Below are positions 42,400-48,180 of a stretch of DNA of 48,180 nt, piece after piece. The stretch lies in the NCBI GenBank assembly GCA_016212795.1, contig JACRDT010000030.1:1-48180 (forward strand), in the 5' to 3' direction. The stretch comes from Elusimicrobiota bacterium (GTDB taxonomy: Bacteria; Elusimicrobiota; Elusimicrobia; UBA1565; UBA9628). A program made the translations under genes and the position numbers. Position 1 is the stretch's first letter, and each line of letters opens with the position of its first letter. The notes beneath the pieces were generated by a model, which had not been told where the DNA came from, searched no databases, and worked only from the letters and a program-made list of their open reading frames with translations.

Positions 42400-43214
42400 T
42401 CCTTGGCGGGTTGCACGCGGCGGACGACCGCATGTCCAGCCGCATCAACGACGATTTCCGCATCAAGCCTTACTCGTTGGTAGTCTGGCCCCTTGCCCTC
42501 TGGGATGTAGTAGGACTCGATGCCGTAGTCGACATTGAGCGTCCGTTCCCTGCGGTATGGTCCCAGCTGGCCGGTCAAGATGCGCTGCACAGATCGATTG
42601 TAGTTGTATGACCGCTGCATGCGGGACCAGCTGCTTTCGCAGACCTCGTACAGTTGCCAATCCCTGCCGCCGTCGTAGGATCCGAGGAAGACATGTACGC
42701 GCTTCCCTTCCTGGAGATGGCCGTTAAACCAAATTTCGCGTGACGTGACCCCGCCAAAGCCCCAGCTCCTCCGCCAGGAGGCGGTGCTCGGCTGGGTTTC
42801 CAGCCAGCCGGGATCGGAGAGATCTTGGAGGTCCAGCACTGGATGGCCTTCACGTTGAAAAGAGCTTCGAATGGTTCCGCGCATGACCACGTGGTCCGCG
42901 GGCATGCCTGCTGGGATGTCGTGCCGCGGTCCAACGACTTCCCAAGTCGTAGTGCCCGGCTTGAACTCGGCATAGACGGTCTCGCTGATTTTGGGAGGCC
43001 AGGGGGTCCACTCGTCATCCCGAAGCTGGTGGGCGGCAAAGGCTAGTCGTGCATAGTCTCCGCTGAAGAGGGAATGCGGGTCGATGGGATTGGTCCGCAG
43101 GGTGATGGGCCGGCCGTACCAGAGCACGGACTGTTTGCGGGCTACCATGCCGCCTATTGCCGCCACCTGTAGGGCCACGATCGCCCAGAACCATCTCGTT
43201 TTGCCGGGGGTCAT
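42396..43214 (-). CDS. GDYXXLXY-family membrane-anchored protein
   Basis: 272 residues. N-terminal membrane helix (~8-27, FWAIVALQVAAIGGMVA), then the name-giving motif in DPHSLFSGDYARLAF near residue 52. The rest is a beta-rich extracytoplasmic domain (KISETVYAEFKPG, DHVVMRGTIRSSF). Function unknown; members are usually encoded beside DUF2157 proteins, exactly as here, with a 4-base ATGA overlap. Base composition is visibly lower in G+C than in neighbouring genes, and AT-ending codons are common, which suggests acquisition. The stop codon falls inside the right arm of the inverted repeat. Confidence 0.85.
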   Translation of the reverse strand: MTPGKTRWFWAIVALQVAAIGGMVARKQSVLWYGRPITLRTNPIDPHSLFSGDYARLAFAAHQLRDDEWTPWPPKISETVYAEFKPGTTTWEVVGPRHDIPAGMPADHVVMRGTIRSSFQREGHPVLDLQDLSDPGWLETQPSTASWRRSWGFGGVTSREIWFNGHLQEGKRVHVFLGSYDGGRDWQLYEVCESSWSRMQRSYNYNRSVQRILTGQLGPYRRERTLNVDYGIESYYIPEGKGPDYQRVRLDAEIVVDAAGHAVVRRVQPAKD

Positions 43215-44401
43215 CGGGCTTTCCCGCCAAGAAGATGCCGGCGTCCTCTTTCTAAGGAGAATCCCAAGAGAAGGAGCAGTAGGCCGCCGACGATGAATGC
43301 CGCGGACCGCGCCATGTACTGCCAGGCGAAATCGAAGTATCTGCCGATGATTAGGGCTGCGAAGGCCAGCAGGCCGATGTTGACGCAGTACGCTTGGGAG
43401 TGCAGGTAGCCAATATACAGCAATGTAACCAATCCACCGAAGTACACGAGGTTTCCAATCAAGGAGGTCCCTATGTCCCCCATGGGAAACAGAGCAGCAC
43501 TCATCCAGGCCCAAGCGCAAGCTGCTAGGGTCCACCAGCCCAACCCGACCCTGTCTTCAATCTGGCGAAAGGCCGTTAATAGGATAGTTACGGCACTGAA
43601 TACGCCGCAGTATGCAAACATGAGTTCTCGGCCGTTCTTGACACGAGAAAGGATCGGGTGGCCTGCGACATGGTATCCATGGGACTTGAAGGTGAAAAAG
43701 AAGGCCGTGAACAGGACGGCGATGAGACCCAGGCTGGAGAAGACCGGGGCTAGACGAGACACGGCCCTGCGTTTTTCCGTGAATAGCCCAATAGAGAGGA
43801 GGGCACATCCCCATATCATGAAGACTGGCAGGAGGGCTTCGGGACCGTCGGAGTAATGACCAGAATAGAATGCCTGCTCGGAGCCTATCCAGAATGAGAA
43901 TGCGAGAGTTCCCAAGGTGGCCATCGCGCGAGATGACAAGAGGAATGCCATGGGCGCTACGCCCAGGGCCCACCAGAGCACGCCATTCGGCCAATGGGCG
44001 GAGATGTTGTAGGCCTGAGCCACGAGGAAGATGTTGGCTCCATAGAGGATCGCCCCCAGGAGATGAAAGGCCAAGGCAACACGCGGATAGTCCGGCATCT
44101 TCTTCTCGATGTAGCGCCCCGTCCCGTAGCTGGCGACCAAAACACTCAGGAGCAGCGCCATCTTGGCAAGGGGTCCGATCTTCTGCCAGTTGCTTGCGAA
44201 GAAGAGGATAATGCCGAAGCCGACGAGAACAGCCCCAAGGGTGACGATCGTCGAAGTCAGCTTGCGGCGCTGCGGGGGTACGGTGGAGGGGGGAAGCCCT
44301 AGAATGCGCTGCCGCTGGTCTTCGGAGATGATCCCATCATGGACCCAGGCCTGGGACTCTGTGCTAAGCCGTGCTTTGAAATCGTCGTCCGTTTCGGCCA
44401 T
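43211..44401 (-). CDS. DUF2157 multi-pass membrane protein
   Basis: 396 residues. A cytoplasmic N-terminal helix region (LSTESQAWVHDGIISEDQRQRIL, the DUF2157 opening) is followed by about eleven membrane helices from residue ~48 (STIVTLGAVLVGFGIILFFA) to ~390. The end is basic (SLERGRRHLLGGKAR). Function unknown. It precedes and overlaps the GDYXXLXY gene. There is no Shine-Dalgarno; minus-strand TAGAAT- and TAGACT-like elements lie 15-40 bases upstream. Composition again is lower in G+C than the window average. Confidence 0.85.
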   Translation of the reverse strand: MAETDDDFKARLSTESQAWVHDGIISEDQRQRILGLPPSTVPPQRRKLTSTIVTLGAVLVGFGIILFFASNWQKIGPLAKMALLLSVLVASYGTGRYIEKKMPDYPRVALAFHLLGAILYGANIFLVAQAYNISAHWPNGVLWWALGVAPMAFLLSSRAMATLGTLAFSFWIGSEQAFYSGHYSDGPEALLPVFMIWGCALLSIGLFTEKRRAVSRLAPVFSSLGLIAVLFTAFFFTFKSHGYHVAGHPILSRVKNGRELMFAYCGVFSAVTILLTAFRQIEDRVGLGWWTLAACAWAWMSAALFPMGDIGTSLIGNLVYFGGLVTLLYIGYLHSQAYCVNIGLLAFAALIIGRYFDFAWQYMARSAAFIVGGLLLLLLGFSLERGRRHLLGGKAR

Positions 44402-44641
44402 CGGCGGATGGGGCTAAGTCTACCGCCATTCTATCATATGGAGGCCAACATCTTGGCCCCTACTCGGTGAAGCTATAGGAAAGATCTGATGGATCTTCTT
44501 GAGTCTGTTGTATTATAGCTTAGGTAGGCCGCGAACCCGGCCGGCCGCGCGAGCCACTATCGATAATCCTGTGATATGTTTCGCAGAAACGAGCTTGAAA
44601 CTCCTACGAAAGCAATCCCCCGCGGCATCGCTGGCGGCTCC
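44402..44641. other. AT-richer intergenic stretch with a nested hairpin
   Basis: 240 bases with no gene that I can support. It contains AAGCTATA (44470-44477) paired with TATAGCTT (44514-44521), enclosing AAGATC-TGATG-GATCTT (44481-44497); together these make a two-step imperfect hairpin. It marks the edge of the lower-GC block. Confidence 0.5.
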
Positions 44642-45052
44642 TTATGGAACCTGCGGCTTGGTGTTGGTGCACCGGTGGACAGCCGCGAGCAAAGCCTCGT
44701 GGTCGAGGGGCTTGGCTTGGCATTGGATGACGTCGTTTTCCTCGGCGGCCTTCGCGATGGAGGCGTCCTTGCCCACGTAGGCCGTGATCACGATGACCGG
44801 GGGCCGGGGCTCCGGCAGGGATTTGAGGTGCGCGAGCACGCCCACCCCTCCGCAGCCGGGCATGATGAGGTCGAGGATCAGCGCGTCGGGCCTTTCGTCG
44901 AGCTTGCGGATGGCGTCCTCGCCGGTCGTGGCGGTCACGACGTCGAACCCGGCGGTGCGCATGAGGACCTCCACCAGGCAGCGCACGCCCTCGTCATCGT
45001 CCGCGATCAGGATCTTCTTGTCTTTCGGATCGGTTGAAACGTGTTCGGTCAT
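44642..45052 (-). CDS. Single-domain response regulator (CheY-like receiver)
   Basis: 136 residues, receiver domain only. The acidic pair is ILIADDDEGVRCLVEVL, the phosphorylated Asp is in ALILDLIMPGCGGVG, the Thr switch is VIVITAYVG and the Lys is in QCQAKPLDHEALL. No output domain, so it acts through protein contact, for example on a motor, kinase or phosphorelay. No kinase is in the window. ATG 45052 has a modest GGCGAG site. It is divergent from the Pro-rich gene, with which it shares the palindromic control region 45073-45090. Confidence 0.92.
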   Translation of the reverse strand: MTEHVSTDPKDKKILIADDDEGVRCLVEVLMRTAGFDVVTATTGEDAIRKLDERPDALILDLIMPGCGGVGVLAHLKSLPEPRPPVIVITAYVGKDASIAKAAEENDVIQCQAKPLDHEALLAAVHRCTNTKPQVP

Positions 45053-45072
45053 GGGACTCGCCCCCCCAAGGC

Positions 45073-45090
45073 ATGATATCATACCGTATG
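45073..45090. promoter_or_regulatory. Overlapping palindromes acting as divergent -10 elements
   Basis: ATGATATCAT (45073-45082) is a perfect palindrome; it overlaps CATAC-C-GTATG (45080-45090), also perfect. Read on plus it gives TATCAT (45077-45082); read on minus TATGAT (45078-45083). It may be both a bidirectional promoter core and an operator for the response regulator and Pro-rich gene. Confidence 0.5.
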
Positions 45091-45165
45091 ACCAGGCGGG
45101 TAGGCGCCGCCGTCTTGAGCCTCTCGCGCGACCCGCTGTCGCGCGAGGCGGCGGGTTGGCCCTGA
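45088..45165 (+). CDS. Possible 25-residue leader ORF coupled to the Pro-rich gene
   Basis: ATG 45088 begins five bases after TATCAT and runs 25 codons (MTRRVGAAVLSLSRDPLSRE...) to TGA 45163-45165. That stop overlaps the ATG of the next gene as TGATG, a classical coupling junction. The ORF contains the perfect hairpin 45123-45147. No Shine-Dalgarno precedes the downstream ATG, so coupling would explain its translation. It could also be chance, since the ORF is short. Confidence 0.4.
   Translation: MTRRVGAAVLSLSRDPLSREAAGWP
45123..45147 (+). repeat. Perfect 10-bp hairpin just upstream of the Pro-rich gene
   Basis: CTCGCGCGAC (45123-45132), loop CCGCT, and complement GTCGCGCGAG (45138-45147), ending 17 bases before ATG 45165. 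Very stable in RNA; it could act as attenuator or translation block. Confidence 0.65.
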
Positions 45166-46241
45166 TGGGCAAGTGGCATGGCTGGAACTACGTGCCGAGC
45201 GCCGCCGGCCTCGGTGAGGCGGAGACGCGGAGCATCGTCCAGGAGTTGGCCGACGTCATGGGCCACGCTCCGCGGCCTCCCGCGACGCCCCCGCCGGGGT
45301 CCGGCGCCCCGCTCGCGGAGCTCCCCGCCGCGTTGGAACAACAGCTCTCTGAGGGGCTCAGGCAGGACGCGCCGCCCGTCCAGCCTCCCGCGGCGCCCCC
45401 GCCGGGGCCAAGCGCCCCGCCCGCGGAGCTCCCCGCCACGTTGGAACTGCAGCTCCCAGAGAGGCTGAGGCCGAGCCTGCCGCCCGTCCAGCCGCCTGCC
45501 CAGCCTCCGGCGGCGCCCCCGCCGGGGCCAAGCGCCCCGTCCGCGGAACTCCCCGCCACGTTGGAACTGCAGCTCCCGGAGAGGCTGAGGCCGAGCCTGC
45601 CTCCCGTCCCGCCGCCCGTCCAGCCTCCGGCGGCGCCCCCGCCGGGGCCAAGCGCCCCCCCCGCGGGGCTCCCGGCCACGCTCGAGCTGCAGCTCCCGGA
45701 GAGGTTGAGGCCGAGCGTGCCGCCCCCCCAGCCGCCGCCGGCCCCTCCGAGCAAGCCCGCCCAGGAGACGCAGCCTGCCCTCCCGGTCGAGGCGATCCCG
45801 AAGGATGCCGGCGAAGACCAGATACGGCCGATCGCCGTGGTCGCCACTCAGGATTCGGCCGCCGAGATCGCGGACCTCTTGCGCTACCTGCAGGACATCG
45901 GGAGCCGGATCTCCAGGCCGATCTATCTGCGCGTCGTCTGTCTCCACATCGTGAGCGCCGAGACCATCCCCGCCACGGTGGCGCTCAAGGTCCAGGGGGC
46001 GGAGGCCGTGGCCGCCGTCGCCATCCTCAAGGGCCTTCCGGACGAGAAGCGCGCGGCGATCCGGGCGGTCTTGGCGGACAAGAGGTTCCGCTTCCACCTG
46101 GTGGAGTCCGCCGACATCCGGAACAGGTCCGTCCTCATCGACATCATGAGCGACCTGCTGCTTGTCGACCCGCAAGGTTACGCGGCATCATTCCGCTGGG
46201 AAGGCCACGGCTTCGACGAGCGCCACGGCATCCGGCGGTGA
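45165..46241 (+). CDS. Unknown protein with Pro-rich tandem repeats
   Basis: 358 residues. A ~40-residue head (MGKWHGWNYVPSAAGLGEAE...) precedes four tandem repeats of ~36-42 residues (~40-205), each with PPPG followed by SAP-type residues, then ELPATLELQLPERLRPSLPP. DNA of units 2-4 is nearly identical (45383-45740), showing recent duplication. Residues ~225-335 form a compact alpha/beta-looking domain (IRPIAVVATQDSAAEIADLL ... RVVCLHIVSAETIP ... RSVLIDIMSDLLLVD), which I cannot assign. No signal peptide. Divergent from the response regulator. The PPPG motifs resemble ligands of GYF domains, but no link to the GYF protein is shown. Confidence 0.7.
   Translation: MGKWHGWNYVPSAAGLGEAETRSIVQELADVMGHAPRPPATPPPGSGAPLAELPAALEQQLSEGLRQDAPPVQPPAAPPPGPSAPPAELPATLELQLPERLRPSLPPVQPPAQPPAAPPPGPSAPSAELPATLELQLPERLRPSLPPVPPPVQPPAAPPPGPSAPPAGLPATLELQLPERLRPSVPPPQPPPAPPSKPAQETQPALPVEAIPKDAGEDQIRPIAVVATQDSAAEIADLLRYLQDIGSRISRPIYLRVVCLHIVSAETIPATVALKVQGAEAVAAVAILKGLPDEKRAAIRAVLADKRFRFHLVESADIRNRSVLIDIMSDLLLVDPQGYAASFRWEGHGFDERHGIRR
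45290..45740. repeat. In-frame tandem repeat array in the Pro-rich gene
   Basis: Four units of roughly 108-126 bases, the last three sharing GCGCCCCCGCCGGGGCCAAG and GAGAGGCTGAGGCCGAGC. Unit length varies by small Pro-codon insertions (CAGCCGCCTGCC, CCGCCCGTC). Prone to length change. Confidence 0.8.
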
Positions 46242-46364
46242 TCTGGGAGGGGAACACGAGTCGCGGGCAGGCCAGGACCGGCTGGCCGGGAAGGGCCGGG
46301 TCCTGGGACGCCGCGGGCTGGCGGTGCTCCGTCTTGTCGCTGCCGCCCTGGAACTTCAGGAGGT

Positions 46365-46390
46365 GGGCCCGCTCGGAGAGGAGCGGGCCC
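46365..46390. terminator. GC-rich hairpin between the Pro-rich and membrane-protein genes
   Basis: Perfect 10-base arms GGGCCCGCTC (46365-46374) and complement (46381-46390), loop GGAGAG. It sits 124 bases after the stop and 40 before the next start. No T-tract. Confidence 0.5.
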
Positions 46391-46415
46391 TGGGCCGTGG
46401 CTGTTAGGAAACAAT

Positions 46416-46432
46416 TATACACTAATCGTATG
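46416..46432 (+). promoter_or_regulatory. -10-like element at the start of the 46.4 kb gene
   Basis: TATACA (46416-46421) in an AT-rich patch, eight bases before ATG 46430. No Shine-Dalgarno and no clear -35. Confidence 0.4.
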
Positions 46433-47830
46433 AAACGCGGCGGGCGCATTGCCTCCATCGCCCTTTCCCTGCTCGTGCTGGCGGGCAGGCTCGAAGCCGG
46501 GCCTCCGCGGGAAGCGGACGTCTTCCTGCCCGAGGACTGGATCGTCACGGCCGAACCCATGCACCCGACCCACTGGGGCGTCCGCTGGTATTACGACACC
46601 ATGATGCTGCCCTACCGCGCCATCCAGAGGGCCAAGCACGCGCTGGAGACCAGGTATGCCGGCAATTGGCGCCTCGGCGGCGAGAACGGAGGCGCGGCCG
46701 GGATCGCCCTCAGGTTCTTCGTCGGGACCGTTCCCGATTTCGGACTCTTCATGGGCGGACAGAACCTGCACCATGCAGCCGGCCACGACGCCGCGGCGCG
46801 GGAGTTCGACCTCTCTTTCGGAGACCGGAAGTCCGTCCCGTCGCGCTTCAGCCAGGTGCTCCCGAACTACCTCGGCGGCCGGCTGCTCCGAACCGCGGAG
46901 CGCCAACCCGACGGCCGCGGCGCCGACTCCTACAGCCGCGCCATGGCCCTGCCCATGGAAGCCGAACTCACCTTCGCCTACGAGCAGGGCAGGGAGCTCC
47001 TGGCCTCAAGGTCCGCCAACGCGACCGCGGCCCAACGCTTCCTCCTCTACCGCGCCCGGTTCCTGATGGACTACGCCGAGAACGGGACCCTGGACCAGGC
47101 CTTCATCGACAGCCAGCAGCCCGGCGCATCGGGCAGGGTCTCCGGACCGGGGTTTTCCACCGACTTCACCTGGTACCTGCACTACCTCAACAGGAACCGC
47201 TATGGAGTCCTGAGGGTCGAAGACTACAAGGTCAGGGCAGGAGACATCAAGACCGCCTTCTATCTGCAGGCCGCCGACCCCCTGATGTGGACCGTGCTCT
47301 ACGTCTGGGGGCGAGACTACCTCGTCGGAGCGCGCAACACCGCGCGCCTGCCCATGATCCGCCTAGGCGGCGCGGCGGACTACTTTCCGTCGCTGCGGGT
47401 CTTCTTCTCGCCCTTCGGCGTCGAGTACTTTCAGGACAACTACCTGCGCTGGCGAGGCGCCCTGGCCAACGCCTATTGGACGGTCGGAGACAACCGCTAC
47501 GAGAGGCGCTACGGCGCCGGCCTCGACGTGCGCGGCATCAGGCTGCCGCGCGGCATCACCTTGGGCGCCCATGTCCAGCTCCAGCGCCAGCCGCTCTTGA
47601 GCCGCATCACTGGCCCGACGCCGCTGTCCTCGGCAGAGGCGGGACAAGGCCACTTGGCCTACAACCTGGGAGCCACACTACGGGTCCCTATCTGGACCTT
47701 CGGCTCGGGCCAGGACCCGCGCCGCCTCTTCCTGCACACGCGCGCGGGCGTCAAGAACCTGTCCTGGTTCCCGGGGGAATACCTGGGCTCAGGGGCCTAC
47801 GTGCAGACCGGCCTGGGCGTGAGCTTTTAG
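46430..47830 (+). CDS. Putative outer-membrane beta-barrel protein of unknown family
   Basis: 466 residues. Signal peptide ~1-22 (IASIALSLLVLAGRLEAGPP). Residues ~45-75 (THWGVRWYYDTMMLPYRAIQ) and the His-rich GGQNLHHAAGHDAAAREF near 105-122 stand out and could bind a metal or heme, but no known catalytic motif is complete. From ~290 many alternating strands with aromatic girdle residues appear (YFPSLRVFFSPFGVEYFQD, WRGALANAYWTVGDNRYER, GITLGAHVQLQRQPL, VQTGLGVSF), ending in a C-terminal Phe, the usual signal for outer-membrane insertion. I therefore infer a barrel with an N-terminal periplasmic part. ATG 46430 is taken as start because the signal peptide begins there; the frame upstream has no plausible start. 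Confidence 0.7.
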   Translation: MKRGGRIASIALSLLVLAGRLEAGPPREADVFLPEDWIVTAEPMHPTHWGVRWYYDTMMLPYRAIQRAKHALETRYAGNWRLGGENGGAAGIALRFFVGTVPDFGLFMGGQNLHHAAGHDAAAREFDLSFGDRKSVPSRFSQVLPNYLGGRLLRTAERQPDGRGADSYSRAMALPMEAELTFAYEQGRELLASRSANATAAQRFLLYRARFLMDYAENGTLDQAFIDSQQPGASGRVSGPGFSTDFTWYLHYLNRNRYGVLRVEDYKVRAGDIKTAFYLQAADPLMWTVLYVWGRDYLVGARNTARLPMIRLGGAADYFPSLRVFFSPFGVEYFQDNYLRWRGALANAYWTVGDNRYERRYGAGLDVRGIRLPRGITLGAHVQLQRQPLLSRITGPTPLSSAEAGQGHLAYNLGATLRVPIWTFGSGQDPRRLFLHTRAGVKNLSWFPGEYLGSGAYVQTGLGVSF

Positions 47831-48131
47831 CAGGCTACGGATTCGGCTGCAATCGCGGCTTTCGGCCTGCGCCTTCGCGCTGCTCAACTCGCATACCGTT
47901 CAGGCATGCTCGTTTCGCAGCATTTCGGGTCGGCTCGAAATCCGATATTTCGCCATGAAAGCGACTGCTTGCTCAGGCTCCTAGTGCTCCGACCGGCTCA
48001 TAACCGGGGCCTGGGAGGCCCAGCTTTGAGGCGGATGCAAGGAGCGACGAGCGAGCATGCCTGGGCATGTGAGCGAGAAGCGACGCGGCAGACGCCCAAA
48101 GATGGGCCTCCGCGCTATTGAGGAGGAACGG
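47831..48131. other. Non-coding stretch with a long imperfect palindrome
   Basis: 301 bases with no supportable gene. It contains an imperfect palindrome of ~98 bases: outer arms GGAGGCCCAGCTTTG (48014-48028) and CAAAGATGGGCCTCC (48097-48111) pair with one mismatch, and a central GCATGCC-TG-GGCATG step lies inside. The style resembles dispersed intergenic repeats seen in many genomes. Confidence 0.55.
48014..48111. repeat. Imperfect palindromic element, probable dispersed repeat
   Basis: 15-base outer arms (one mismatch), further partial pairing of GGCG/CGCC, and a central stem around GCATGCCTGGGCATG. No open frame. Copy number cannot be judged from this window. Confidence 0.55.
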
Positions 48132-48180
48132 TTGGATTTGCTGAGTATTTCCTTGAGAGCGCGGCCGGTCGATCTCGGGC
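48132..48180 (+). CDS. Possible start of a gene running off the window end
   Basis: TTG 48132 lies after a strong GAGGAGG site (48119-48125) and opens a frame DLLSISLRARPVDLG with no stop to the edge. The RARPVDLG wording is reminiscent of the N-terminus of clamp-loader-like AAA proteins, but 16 codons are too few to say. Confidence 0.3.
   Translation, partial: MDLLSISLRARPVDLG

Noticed and set aside
44400..44640. Intergenic region checked for a tRNA or small ORF
   Set aside because: The hairpins do not form a cloverleaf, no CCA-type acceptor is present and short frames have no start signals.
45290..45740. Repeat array considered as CRISPR
   Set aside because: Units are long, contiguous, in frame and encode Pro-rich peptides; there are no unique spacers and no cas genes.

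Overview
The window is a GC-rich (roughly two thirds G+C by eye) chromosomal stretch from a diderm (Gram-negative-type) bacterium. It carries an LptE-like lipoprotein, an apparent outer-membrane barrel and a type IV pilus motor cluster. The prepilin-like protein at 19087-19599 has the short processed class-I leader and the 'KGNLGSLRSTLSIYYADMEG' style that I associate with the many pilin-like proteins of Elusimicrobiota. That phylum is my best guess, from recollection and not from a search. There are no rRNA, tRNA, CRISPR or phage genes; the only mobile trace is a transposase fragment near 42.0-42.4 kb.

Layout. 1-6.4 kb (mostly minus): a truncated secreted Ala/Pro-rich protein, an exported FAD amine-oxidase-like protein, a small membrane protein (plus), a DUF6485 protein overlapping a family 8 glycosidase, and a HEAT-repeat membrane protein. 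6.5-11 kb: carA-carB. 11-16.7 kb (minus): a GT-C-type glycosyltransferase, a Ycf46-like AAA ATPase, and a two-gene unit of a membrane polyferredoxin plus a Tat-exported DUF362 protein. 16.8-19.1 kb: an M20 peptidase and an SH3-like secreted protein. 19.1-20.3 kb (minus): a prepilin and a one-domain asparaginase-like protein. 20.3-26.8 kb (plus): comEC (with a degenerate metallo-beta-lactamase domain), nadK, recN, gltX and a DksA-like zinc-finger protein. 27-34.2 kb (plus): a 1004-residue GYF-type membrane protein followed by pilB, pilT and pilC. 34.2-37.4 kb (minus): a methyltransferase, a short uvrC and a lipoprotein SGNH esterase. 37.5-42 kb: rpsT (plus) facing holA-lptE-leuS (minus, the same neighbourhood as in E. 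coli). 42-44.6 kb: an IS91-like fragment, a 24-bp inverted repeat and a lower-GC GDYXXLXY/DUF2157 pair, probably acquired. 44.6-48.2 kb: a single-domain response regulator divergent from a Pro-rich repeat protein, a putative outer-membrane protein, and a repeat-bearing end with the possible start of another gene.

The strongest cross-cutting observation is how translation starts. Many first-in-operon genes (leuS, DUF362, uvrC, pilB, rpsT, carA, dksA-like, the SGNH esterase, the 46.4 kb membrane protein) have no Shine-Dalgarno sequence. Instead a TATAAT-like hexamer lies only 6-10 nt before the start codon. Internal operon genes (nadK, recN, pilC, lptE, the methyltransferase, DUF6485) do carry GGAGG-type sites. 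This suggests widespread leaderless mRNAs. A second notable locus is 45.07-45.17 kb. There a nested palindrome doubles as divergent -10 elements, followed by a possible leaderless 25-codon ORF containing a perfect hairpin and joined by TGATG to the Pro-rich gene.
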